Source: a bacterium
GTDB lineage: Bacteria; Patescibacteriota; Saccharimonadia; Saccharimonadales; UBA4665
Direction: 5' to 3'
NCBI GenBank assembly: GCA_021810025.1
Contig: JAJZJS010000002.1
Span: forward strand, 86,976-150,975
DNA length: 64,000 nucleotides
Shown here: positions 27,151 to 34,984 of the stretch, piece after piece
How positions within the stretch are numbered: position 1 is the first letter of the stretch
Layout: each line of letters opens with the position of its first letter
Made by a program: the position numbers and the translations under genes
The notes under the pieces: model-generated
Told to the model about the DNA's origin: nothing
Databases searched by the model: none
What the model saw: only the letters and a program-made list of their open reading frames with translations

Positions 27151-27225
27151 TAGGGCGTGGCCAAGTGGTAAGGCACCAGGTTTTGGTCCTGGCATTCGGG
27201 GGTTCGAATCCCTCCGCCCTAGCCA
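27151..27225 (+). tRNA. tRNA-Gln (TTG anticodon)
   Basis: A complete cloverleaf. Acceptor TAGGGCG pairs with CGCCCTA, discriminator is G, and the 3' CCA is encoded at 27223-27225. The anticodon stem CCAGG/CCTGG encloses loop TTTTGGT with anticodon TTG. The T-arm reads GGGGGTTCGAATCCCTC. Confidence 0.97.
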
Positions 27226-27394
27226 GATACTTAAGAATATGTCTTCATCCATAAAATTATAGCTACTCTTAAGAACAGCATTCTTACTGTTTAGAACAAT
27301 CTTTTTTAGATTGCTAAAGCAATGAGAAAATACAATTTTATTTACAATAAAACTTTATGCGCCATAATAATACCAACATTACGTTTCGTTTAAG

Positions 27395-28654
27395 TTGGCA
27401 AAGGAGACCATTATAGAAGAATTAGGTACTAGTGGATCAGACTTTATTAAACCTACCCAAGATATTTTAGAAGTATCTATTGGAGGTGAACTAGCTAATC
27501 AAGGTTTAATGCCTGGAGATGGAGATGAGATAGAAGCTCCTAATAGTATAGTTGATTCTCTAATACCTGAATTAGAAAGCTATTTAGCTGAAAATAGTGA
27601 AAGTGAAGACCCACAATTAACTATAAACAAAGTTAGAATTGCTTTACTGAAGTTAAATATAGATCTAGGGGACATTCAAGAACTATCTGGCAGATTACAA
27701 ATAGATCTTGTTCCAGATAATTCGACTGTTGAAACGTTAATAGCTAAAGATGAAGAAGCTTTAATAATTGAAGGCATAACTAAGTTTAGGGGATTAAACC
27801 AAGAGGCAGCCTTAACATTAATTGAAAATAGACAAGGTAGAGTTGTAGGAGAACATTTGGGTCAGTTTAGAGAGCTTGACCACAGTGCAATAGCTTTGGC
27901 TTTGATTGAAGGAGGTCAAGGTTGGGTTGTGGCAGAAAACTTAGATAAGTTTAGAGGACTTAACCATAATGAAGTAGTTAGAGCTTTAATTGAAAATGGA
28001 CAAGGTGGGGCAGTAGCAGAACATTTGGGTCAGTTTAGAGAGCTTGACCACAGTGCAATAGCTTTGGCTTTGATTGAAGGAGGTCAAGGTTGGGTTGTAG
28101 CAGAACATTTGGGTCAGTTTAGAGAGCTTGATCACAGTGCAATAGCTTTGGCTTTGATTGAAGGAGGTCAAACTAGAGTTGTGGCAGAGTATTTAAATAG
28201 ATTTAATGAATTAACCCCAGAAATAGCTAAAGCCATAATTGAAAATAGACAAGGTTGGGTAGTGGCAGAGCATTTGGGTCAGTTTATTGATGTTAACCAT
28301 GATACTGTAGCCTTAAATTTAATTGAAAATGGACAAAGTAGAGTTGTAGCAGAGCATTTAGATAAGTTTAATGGATTAGGTTCAGAAGTAGCCTTTGCAT
28401 TAATTAAAAATGGAGAAGGCGAGGCCACGATAGGACATTTGGGTCAGTTTAGAGAGCTTGATCACAGTGCAATAGCTTTGGCTTTGATTGAAGGAGGTCA
28501 AGGTTGGGTTGTGGCAGAACATTTAGATAAGTTTAATGGATTAGACCCAAAAGTAGCTCGAGCTTTTATTAAAAATGGTCAAGTTGAAATCGTCATACAG
28601 CATATAAAATTATTGAATATTAGTATGGGGGAGCTATTTAAAGCTATTATATAA
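27395..28654 (+). CDS. 28-residue tandem-repeat protein (function unknown, irregular start)
   Basis: A protein of up to 419 residues. Residues 1-120 are acidic with no recognised domain. From about residue 126 to the end there are some 11 units of 27-28 residues of the form HLGQFxxLDHSAIALALIEGGQGWVVAE, likely paired helices forming an alpha-solenoid. Four units are almost identical at DNA level. The only standard start is TTG 27395, but a good AAGGAG (27401-27406) lies inside the frame, just before ATT 27410 and ATA 27413. The original start codon may therefore have mutated, or initiation may use a rare codon. A decayed copy of its 3' end follows. Confidence 0.65.
   Translation: MAKETIIEELGTSGSDFIKPTQDILEVSIGGELANQGLMPGDGDEIEAPNSIVDSLIPELESYLAENSESEDPQLTINKVRIALLKLNIDLGDIQELSGRLQIDLVPDNSTVETLIAKDEEALIIEGITKFRGLNQEAALTLIENRQGRVVGEHLGQFRELDHSAIALALIEGGQGWVVAENLDKFRGLNHNEVVRALIENGQGGAVAEHLGQFRELDHSAIALALIEGGQGWVVAEHLGQFRELDHSAIALALIEGGQTRVVAEYLNRFNELTPEIAKAIIENRQGWVVAEHLGQFIDVNHDTVALNLIENGQSRVVAEHLDKFNGLGSEVAFALIKNGEGEATIGHLGQFRELDHSAIALALIEGGQGWVVAEHLDKFNGLDPKVARAFIKNGQVEIVIQHIKLLNISMGELFKAII
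27773..28651 (+). repeat. 84-bp coding tandem repeats (28 residues)
   Basis: Unit starts recur at 27854, 27938, 28022, 28106, 28190, 28271, 28355, 28436 and 28520, spaced 84 or 81 bases. The units at 27854, 28022, 28106 and 28436 share almost identical sequence. Divergent units lie between them, consistent with repeated recent duplication or gene conversion. Confidence 0.9.
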
Positions 28655-28658
28655 CTTA

Positions 28659-28720
28659 GATCTTATTAAAAATGGTCAAGTTGAAATCGTCATATAACGT
28701 ATAAAACTATTGAATCTTAA
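28659..28720 (+). pseudogene. Decayed duplicate of the repeat gene's 3' end
   Basis: About 60 bases repeat 28565-28626 at an offset of 97 bases (shared ATTAAAAATGGTCAAGTTGA and what follows), with a few substitutions and a stop. It is a remnant of a tandem duplication, not a gene. Confidence 0.7.
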
Positions 28721-28913
28721 AGTTTATATGTAGATAGAATTTACTGTGGTTAGAGTAAAATTATAGGAGTTAAAATAAGCCTGGATGCATATTATGATTC
28801 AATCAATTCTTTTGCTGAACAACAACAGATTAGTGGCTTGATTTAAGCCTAGCAGCTTACAATTAGTATGCCATAAAAACGTATATGAGTTTTTATTTTT
28901 AATAAATAATTAG
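28721..28913 (+). other. Gene-poor stretch between the repeat gene and the LCP gene
   Basis: No convincing gene is seen. A short open stretch reading LDAYYDSINSFAEQQQISG before TAA (ending near 28844) looks codon-like but has no start, so it may be a gene remnant. A small hairpin GGCTT-gattt-AAGCC lies at 28835-28849 without a following T-tract. Confidence 0.4.
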
Positions 28914-28919
28914 TACAAT
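28914..28919 (+). promoter_or_regulatory. -10 element of the LCP gene
   Basis: TACAAT ends 8 bases before the ATG at 28928. No Shine-Dalgarno is present and no clear -35 is seen. Confidence 0.4.
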
Positions 28920-28927
28920 TAACTACT

Positions 28928-30613
28928 ATGGGTCCCAGAAAATCAAATAAACACATAGACATCATTAACACTAGAAATTATCGCCCAAGAAATAGATCTA
29001 ACGTAACACAGACGTCATATCGTTCAATCAAGCCTAACTCGCCAAGCCGTGGCAATATCAGTTCCACCCCAAATTTAAATAACTTATCCAGACGTCAACA
29101 AAAAAATCGTCATTCCAAAAAAAGACTCATTTTTAAAATTATGATTCCTTTACTAGTAATAATAATAGGTGGAGTCACTTTATATAGTTGGTATATTAAT
29201 AATCAAATCAAAAGAGTCCAAGTAAATGGTTTAAGTTCATCGGTTGGTGGAGCCGAGAATATTCTCATTGCAGGCTCAACTACTAGATGTGGCTTAAAGG
29301 TTCAAAATGCTCAATGGGGATTTTGTTCTGATGGAGTTACTGGAGTAAATAGCGATATAATAATGGTCGTTCATCTAGTTCCCGCTACGCATTCAATTAC
29401 TTTATTATCTATTCCTAGGGATACATTTGTTCCTAATGCTAGAGCTGGAGCCGAAGCATTTAAAATAGATGCCGCTTTATATGAAGGTCCTAGTCAATTA
29501 GTAAATGCCATTGAAGAAGATTTTGGAATACCAATTCAACATTATGTTGAACTTAACTTTGATGGTTTTGTAAACGTCGTTAATGCTCTCGGTGGAATTA
29601 AAATGAATTTTCCGTTACCTGTTTATGATGCTTATTCTCATTTAGACATTAAACAAGCTGGCTGCACACAATTAAACGGACTTACTGCCCTACAACTCAT
29701 TAGGGCTCGTCATCTCCAATATAAGCCAGCATCAATAACCACCAACAATACAGCCTACTGGCCATATGAAATTCAAAGTGATATTGGTCGTATCGCTCGT
29801 ACACATGAGTTCTTAAAAGTTTTAGCAAGCTCTGTTCAGAAGCAAGGAATCGGCAACCCAATCAAAGACGAACAATTAGTTTCTACTATCTTGCCTAATG
29901 TCACAATCGATTCTGCGTTAACAGACACAACTATATTAAGCCTCATTAACGATTTTCATAATTCTAATTTTAGTAATGCTCCCGAGTTTACACTTCCTAT
30001 TGCAGTAACACCTTTTGGCAGTTATTACTATGATTCCTATGATTATGGCGACGTTGTGTTTCCAGTCGAACCAACTGATAACCAAATCATAGATAAATTC
30101 CTAGGATCTTCAAATACAATAGATAACTTGAATGGCAAGACTCTACCAAATCCTAGTTCAATAACTGTTAGTGTTATGAACGGCAGTGGCATATCGGATC
30201 AAGCGACTACTACCGCTAACGATCTCAAAAAACTTGGTTTTAATATTTCCCAAATTGGAACCGATACACCCAACAGTACTCAAGCCAACGAAACAGTTAT
30301 CTACTATTCATCTCTAAAAGATGAACCGCAAGCCGAAGCAGTCGAAAAAAGTCTTAGTGGGTATGTCATAATGTCCTTAGATCCAAGCATGGTTAGTAGT
30401 GGTTCTAATATAACCGTCCTGACGGGAACTAGTTTAAGTGTCATAGGGATACCCACGACATCTTCGAACGGCTCCAATACAAATAGTAGTTTAGCCCAAA
30501 CATCTACTCAAACTAATCCGGTGACTTCATCTAATCCATCCAATGGATTTTCAGCTCCAAGTGCTTCTAACGAAGCACTTACACCTTGGGATCCAAGAGC
30601 CTGCAAAAGCTAA
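28928..30613 (+). CDS. LytR-CpsA-Psr (LCP) family glycopolymer ligase with LytR_C domain
   Basis: A 561-residue type II membrane protein. A basic cytoplasmic tail (1-73) precedes one membrane helix (about 74-92). The LCP catalytic domain (about 105-310) has SDIIMVVHLVP, SIPRDTFVP (the Arg that binds pyrophosphate), LNFDGFVNVVNALGGI and LTALQLIRARH. A LytR_C domain follows near 405-495 (SVMNGSGISDQATTTANDLKKLGF). The C-terminal 60 residues are a Ser/Thr/Asn-rich tail. LCP enzymes attach undecaprenyl-linked glycopolymers to peptidoglycan or proteins. It is converged on by a small secreted-protein gene 6 bases away. Confidence 0.92.
   Translation: MGPRKSNKHIDIINTRNYRPRNRSNVTQTSYRSIKPNSPSRGNISSTPNLNNLSRRQQKNRHSKKRLIFKIMIPLLVIIIGGVTLYSWYINNQIKRVQVNGLSSSVGGAENILIAGSTTRCGLKVQNAQWGFCSDGVTGVNSDIIMVVHLVPATHSITLLSIPRDTFVPNARAGAEAFKIDAALYEGPSQLVNAIEEDFGIPIQHYVELNFDGFVNVVNALGGIKMNFPLPVYDAYSHLDIKQAGCTQLNGLTALQLIRARHLQYKPASITTNNTAYWPYEIQSDIGRIARTHEFLKVLASSVQKQGIGNPIKDEQLVSTILPNVTIDSALTDTTILSLINDFHNSNFSNAPEFTLPIAVTPFGSYYYDSYDYGDVVFPVEPTDNQIIDKFLGSSNTIDNLNGKTLPNPSSITVSVMNGSGISDQATTTANDLKKLGFNISQIGTDTPNSTQANETVIYYSSLKDEPQAEAVEKSLSGYVIMSLDPSMVSSGSNITVLTGTSLSVIGIPTTSSNGSNTNSSLAQTSTQTNPVTSSNPSNGFSAPSASNEALTPWDPRACKS
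30559..30595 (+). repeat. Two consecutive inverted repeats in the LCP 3' end
   Basis: AAGTGCTTC-TAAC-GAAGCACTT (30559-30580, perfect 9-bp arms) is followed by CTTGG-GAT-CCAAG (30583-30595). They lie 18-55 bases before the LCP stop, near the convergent gene junction. No strong T-tract follows on either strand. Confidence 0.6.
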
Positions 30614-30619
30614 TCGAAC

Positions 30620-31195
30620 TTACCCTAAAGAAGAACTACTACAACCAACACTCATCGATAGATTAATGGCATAAGACGTATAGTTAGCAATCATCCCATT
30701 ACATGCATAAATATTTGTATTAGCAATATTCGGAAGATCACAGTTATAGTTTAGGCTCATATTCGAACCGGATAATTGGCCAAGTGCACCATTGCAAGAT
30801 AAACTATTGGAAATAGAACTCAGAAGAGGAGAATAACAATTCTGACTAATTGCAGAATTAAAAATTGTGCCATCACAACTTAAAATCACATTTCCTGATG
30901 GATTCAGCGCAGGCTCACAATCCATACCAGTTATCGTATATTCCGAGCTAAGAGGCACCAACGAAATACTAGTTTGACAAGATAAAGATTCTCTAGGATA
31001 CAATTCGCTCACGGATGGCTCCGAATTATTAGTCGTAACTTTAGGTATTGAGTTTTTTTTATACGAATTTAAATGAACTATATTGTTTTTAGAATTATTC
31101 TTAAACACAAATAAGCTAAATGCTACTATCATAATCAAAACCAGGAAGACTCCTAACAAGATTCTAATAGTTTTGAATGATTCTATTTTTTTCAT
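30620..31195 (-). CDS. Membrane-anchored secreted protein with Cys-bounded repeats
   Basis: A 191-residue protein. An N-terminal anchor helix (about residues 9-29, ILLGVFLVLIMIVAFSLFVF) is followed by an exported Ser/Asn-rich part. That part has about four units that begin and end with Cys: LSCQTS...MDC, LSCDGT...QNC, LSCNGA...YNC and YACNGM...VGC. Internal spacings are similar, suggesting paired disulfides. No known family is recognised. A signal-anchor start with basic residues and the location next to the LCP gene suggest a cell-surface role. The periodic CxG pattern is the main evidence that it is a real gene. Confidence 0.6.
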   Translation of the reverse strand: MKKIESFKTIRILLGVFLVLIMIVAFSLFVFKNNSKNNIVHLNSYKKNSIPKVTTNNSEPSVSELYPRESLSCQTSISLVPLSSEYTITGMDCEPALNPSGNVILSCDGTIFNSAISQNCYSPLLSSISNSLSCNGALGQLSGSNMSLNYNCDLPNIANTNIYACNGMIANYTSYAINLSMSVGCSSSSLG

Positions 31196-31303
31196 AATTA
31201 TTTATATCAAAGCCTAGACTTAATATAATACACCCTTATAAAATTACACTCAAAAAGAACTATATGCATACTTTGCCTCTCATCCCTTATAATTCAAACA
31301 TGT

Positions 31304-31309
31304 TATAGT
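31304..31309 (+). promoter_or_regulatory. -10 element of the DMT-like transporter gene
   Basis: TATAGT ends 6 bases before the ATG at 31316, and there is no Shine-Dalgarno. A TATAAT also lies at 31288-31293. Confidence 0.4.
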
Positions 31310-31315
31310 TATCAC

Positions 31316-32155
31316 ATGAGCGCTCTTCTTGGTTTGATAGCCGCATTTGGATGTGCAATTTTTAATGGAATTGCTGTTATCTTAGAAAAAAATGGGGTAG
31401 ACCAGCTGACACCAAATAAATATGATGTCAACCTATTGTGGCAATTAAAGAATAACTATCCATATATCATTGGAATAATTTTTGATTTAGCGGCCTGGCT
31501 CTTGACGATCTATGCGGTCCACACCCTTCCTCTATTTATAGTTCAACCAATTATAGCTCTCAGTATAATAACTACAGTTGGTCTGGAAAGTCTTCTTTAT
31601 AAAAGAATAATCACCCCTAAAATGATAATGTCTTTTCTGCTAATTGTATTTGGATTAATCCTACTAACTACAGTCGCCAACACACAAGGCACTCCGACTA
31701 TAACCAATCAATTAAAATGGATAGTTAGTTTGTTCCCGTTAGTCTTAATTTTATCTGGCATAATACTCTTAAAAATCAAAAGTAAAACTGCCCTAGCTGT
31801 ATTAAGCGGGTTAAGCTTCGGGGGGGTATCGATAGCTGGGAGAGCCTTAGAAATTCATGGATTAAATATTAGTCTAGCGTTGGAACCCTTGTTCTGGGCT
31901 ATTGTAATGTATGGCTTAGTTGGAATTTATTTTTTTACCATAGCCCTTCAAAGAAATATTGCATCAGTCGTTAATGCCATAATGGTAGGAGCTGAAACCA
32001 TTTTCCCAATAATTATTGGTATTCTATTTTTAGGAGATAGACCCTTTAATAATAACTGGTTTGTGGCAATTGCTGGAGCATCCTTGATCATCGTGGGAAC
32101 AATTATAATGAACCTCGAATTTAAATTTCCGTTAGAGTCGAAATTTAGCAAATAA
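31316..32155 (+). CDS. DMT-superfamily (EamA-like) membrane transporter
   Basis: A 279-residue protein with nine to ten membrane helices and the internal two-fold repeat layout of DMT/EamA or magnesium-transporter-like (NIPA) proteins. FNGIAVILEKNGVD in helix 1 and ILFLGDRPFNNNW in the last loop resemble the EamA signature (lgE.p....iGa.lIl.G). The substrate is unknown. There is a leaderless-type start. The ABC exporter follows after about 100 bases under its own promoter. Confidence 0.75.
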   Translation: MSALLGLIAAFGCAIFNGIAVILEKNGVDQLTPNKYDVNLLWQLKNNYPYIIGIIFDLAAWLLTIYAVHTLPLFIVQPIIALSIITTVGLESLLYKRIITPKMIMSFLLIVFGLILLTTVANTQGTPTITNQLKWIVSLFPLVLILSGIILLKIKSKTALAVLSGLSFGGVSIAGRALEIHGLNISLALEPLFWAIVMYGLVGIYFFTIALQRNIASVVNAIMVGAETIFPIIIGILFLGDRPFNNNWFVAIAGASLIIVGTIIMNLEFKFPLESKFSK

Positions 32156-32197
32156 TATATTAAGTACAACCAACTCTTTAATATAACCTATAAATAT

Positions 32198-32226
32198 TTG
32201 ACAGGCATTACTTTATAGATTACGAT
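32198..32226 (+). promoter_or_regulatory. Promoter of the ABC exporter gene
   Basis: Consensus TTGACA at 32198-32203 and TACGAT at 32221-32226 with a 17-base spacer. A TATACT also overlaps at 32226-32231. The ATG is at 32253, so a leader of about 20 bases is expected. Confidence 0.5.
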
Positions 32227-32252
32227 ATACTAATTTTAACAACAATTATATT

Positions 32253-34013
32253 ATGAACCGTAAAATATTAAATACATTCTATAAATTTACAATGCCGTAT
32301 TATTACCAATTTCTTATTGGATCATTAGGAGCCTTCCTAGCTGTTATTGCTCAAGATATTATACCTCCGTATATAGTTTCCAAAGTTTTTTTAAAAATTG
32401 AAGCACTTTATGCCACTCATGCTGCAATAAAATTTCAAAATCTAGAAATTTATCTTGTGTTATTCCTAGGATCAATGGTCCTTGGGCTGATTCTTTGGAG
32501 AATACAGGGACTATATGTCTGGAAATTTGAGATTAATTCTTCCCGAGATATGATAGTCCATATTTTCAAGCACCTTGAGCATCAAGGTTATATATTTCAT
32601 TCAAATCGATTTGGTGGAGCATTAGTCTCTCAAGCCAATAAGTTTATTAGCGCCTACGAACGAATGATGGATGAATTAATTTGGAGCATTATTCCAGGAA
32701 TTACCTCTATTTTAGCGTCTTTTATCGTTTTACTTTTTGTTTCTAAAATGTTTGCATTTATCTTACTCGGAGTCGTTATTGCATACATCGTCATAATGTG
32801 GTTTCGAATTAGAAATCAGTTAGGTTACAACCAAAAAGAATCTATAGCTGAAAGTGAGCGAACAGCTGCACTAGCAGATGCAATTACTAACATTTCTAAT
32901 ATACGAACTTTTGGTAATGAGGAGTACGAATTAAAACGATTTACAAAATATGCCGATAATACCAAACAAGCTTATTCTAAACTTTCGATTGAAACATTTA
33001 AAAATGAGTCGATTAGTCATTTTATAACTTCCGGATTTAGGGTGTTAGCACTATTTTTTGGCATATTTGCAATAACTAAAATCGGATCAAGTGCTAGTGT
33101 ACTTTATCTTGTGATTAGTTACTCTTCGGCAATTATGGACCGAATTTGGCAATTTGGACGGGTTGTCCGTAATATAAATCGTTCTTTCGGGGATGCTTCT
33201 GAAATGAATCAGATACTGGAGATGGAACCAGAGATCAAAGATTCCCAGATTGTCCATAAATGTCTTATTCATCGCGGAGGGATCGCATTTGAAAATGTAA
33301 ACTTTCGACACCAAGGTTCTCGAACCAACCTATTTAAAAATATTAATTTAAACTTTAAGCCTGGCGAAAAAATAGGTTTAGTTGGCCCAAGCGGTGGAGG
33401 AAAAACGACAATTACAAATCTTTTGCTTAGGCAGTTAGAAATATACTCGGGTTCAATTAAAATAGATGGTCAGGATATTAGAGATATTAGTCTTAAGGAT
33501 TTAAGACAAAATATATCCTATGTCCCCCAAGAGCCAATTCTGTTTCATAGAAGTATAAAGGAAAACATTGCTTACGGTAATTTGAGAGCTACAATGCAAA
33601 TGATCGAAGCCGTGGCTAAAATGGCCAGTGCTGATCAATTTATTAATGACTTGCCAAATGGATATGATACACTGGTAGGAGAAAGAGGAGTCAAATTATC
33701 GGGAGGGCAACGACAACGAATTGTAATTGCTCGAGCCATGCTTAAAAATGCACCGATCTTAATCTTAGATGAAGCTACTAGTGCTTTAGATAGCGCCAGC
33801 GAGGAAATAATACAAAGTGCTCTCTGGAAATTAATGGATAATAGAACAACTCTAGTTATTGCGCATAGACTTAGTACTATCCAGGGTATGGATAAAATTC
33901 TAGTTCTGGATAAGGGAAAGGTTTCAGAATTTGGAACTCATAACGAACTTATCTTGAAAAACGGTTTATATAAAAAATTGTGGCAAAAACAATCAGGCGG
34001 GTTCCTAAAATAG
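32253..34013 (+). CDS. ABC exporter, fused permease and ATPase (MdlB/MsbA-like)
   Basis: A 586-residue half-transporter. Six membrane helices cover about 20-310. The nucleotide-binding domain has Walker A GPSGGGKTT (near residue 380), Q-loop YVPQEPILF, signature LSGGQRQR, Walker B ILILDEATSALD and H-loop IAHRLSTI. It would dimerise to export lipids, drugs or peptides. The substrate is unknown. No partner ABC half is adjacent, so a homodimer is likely. Confidence 0.93.
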   Translation: MNRKILNTFYKFTMPYYYQFLIGSLGAFLAVIAQDIIPPYIVSKVFLKIEALYATHAAIKFQNLEIYLVLFLGSMVLGLILWRIQGLYVWKFEINSSRDMIVHIFKHLEHQGYIFHSNRFGGALVSQANKFISAYERMMDELIWSIIPGITSILASFIVLLFVSKMFAFILLGVVIAYIVIMWFRIRNQLGYNQKESIAESERTAALADAITNISNIRTFGNEEYELKRFTKYADNTKQAYSKLSIETFKNESISHFITSGFRVLALFFGIFAITKIGSSASVLYLVISYSSAIMDRIWQFGRVVRNINRSFGDASEMNQILEMEPEIKDSQIVHKCLIHRGGIAFENVNFRHQGSRTNLFKNINLNFKPGEKIGLVGPSGGGKTTITNLLLRQLEIYSGSIKIDGQDIRDISLKDLRQNISYVPQEPILFHRSIKENIAYGNLRATMQMIEAVAKMASADQFINDLPNGYDTLVGERGVKLSGGQRQRIVIARAMLKNAPILILDEATSALDSASEEIIQSALWKLMDNRTTLVIAHRLSTIQGMDKILVLDKGKVSEFGTHNELILKNGLYKKLWQKQSGGFLK

Positions 34014-34017
34014 TTGT

Positions 34018-34046
34018 TTGTTATAGACGCAAATATCTGTTATAAT
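34018..34046 (+). promoter_or_regulatory. Promoter of the kinase-like gene (leaderless type)
   Basis: TTGTTA at 34018-34023, a 17-base spacer and consensus TATAAT at 34041-34046, 8 bases before ATG 34055. There is no Shine-Dalgarno. Confidence 0.65.
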
Positions 34047-34054
34047 AGATTATT

Positions 34055-34762
34055 ATGCCCTCAATCGATTCTTTGCCGGTATTTAAATCCGAAGGACTTG
34101 TCTATGACCTATATCCAGATCGCTTAATAGCAAATTTAGACGACGACCGAGTCCTTGCTGCAATCGGTTCTTTTGCAATTAATGGGAGAGAACTGATGGA
34201 TCAGTTTAGCCCTACTGATCAATTATTTGGCGGGGCAATGTCTCGAGTTTATCGTCTTGGATCAATTTGTTGCAAATACTCATCAGATTTCACCCCTAAA
34301 AATAAATTTTTAAAGCCAGAAGACTTGTCGTTACAGTTTCAATTCTTGGATCATCTCCAAACTGTCGTTAATAGTTATGAGCTAACAGTGCCAGATCAAA
34401 TTGCAGTATTTAAAAATAAGGATGGAGAATATTTAAAATTAGAAAGCTATATTCCAGATCATCTAACCTTATCCAAATTTAGAAACAAACTTAATCCTGA
34501 AGATAAGTCAGCTTTTTTATACGAAATTGCCCGTCGTGTAAAAAGTTTAAGAAACACGTCACCATTTTTGGCAATTGGTCTAAATGATTTAATCGATGAT
34601 AATGCTCAATATCCAAATCCGTCAAATATTCTAGTTCCCGATACTCCTGATCTAGATTTTTACGGACAACCCTTTGTTATTCTTGATCAGCCTAGTTCAG
34701 AAATACATCTTAATCGTCTCCGAGCTCTTCGATCCTATCTAAAGTTAAATCGCAAGGCATAG
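34055..34762 (+). CDS. Unknown protein, possibly a degenerate kinase-like fold
   Basis: A 235-residue protein with no firm family. Several features resemble an aminoglycoside-phosphotransferase or protein-kinase fold: FGGAMSRVYRLGSICCKYS as a glycine-rich loop followed by a strand with Lys, LKLESYIPDHLTLSKF as a hinge, and YPNPSNILVPDTPD...FVILDQPS, reminiscent of the HPxNIL...IDF catalytic and metal segment. The catalytic His/Asp before the Asn is not evident, so activity is doubtful. It is monocistronic, with its own consensus promoter. The kinase reading is my inference. Confidence 0.55.
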   Translation: MPSIDSLPVFKSEGLVYDLYPDRLIANLDDDRVLAAIGSFAINGRELMDQFSPTDQLFGGAMSRVYRLGSICCKYSSDFTPKNKFLKPEDLSLQFQFLDHLQTVVNSYELTVPDQIAVFKNKDGEYLKLESYIPDHLTLSKFRNKLNPEDKSAFLYEIARRVKSLRNTSPFLAIGLNDLIDDNAQYPNPSNILVPDTPDLDFYGQPFVILDQPSSEIHLNRLRALRSYLKLNRKA

Positions 34763-34984
34763 ATTGTTCAAAGAATTCCAGAGGTTTTATTACAATTATA
34801 ATATATGACCCCAAGAAACTTTCCAGCCCTTTTTAAATATTGTGCTACCAAACAAAACAATCACCCATTGGTTTAATTAATCCTAATTGTAAAAAGTATC
34901 ACAATTCTGCCTAGACATTAAGCAACCTTGGATCTACCATTAATCTACTAGACCAGGATTTTTTGCCGTTATAATACTTAAGCT
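34763..34984. other. Intergenic stretch between convergent genes
   Basis: An AT-rich stretch of 222 bases between converging genes. A TATAAT with ATG only 2 bases later (34805) opens a 23-codon frame that I do not consider a gene. A second TATAAT lies near 34972. No clear terminator hairpin is seen. Confidence 0.4.

Noticed and set aside
27001..27252. Minus-strand open frame across tRNA-Gln with an RDSNPRMPGPKPG-like peptide
   Set aside because: It is the antisense of the tRNA plus flanking sequence, a well-known spurious translation product.
27773..28651. Possible CRISPR array because of regular repeats
   Set aside because: The repeats are contiguous in-frame coding units of 81-84 bases with no unique spacers, and no cas genes are present.
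34805..34876. Short 23-codon gene after a TATAAT
   Set aside because: ATG is only 2 bases from the -10 hexamer, there is no Shine-Dalgarno, and the peptide has no features.
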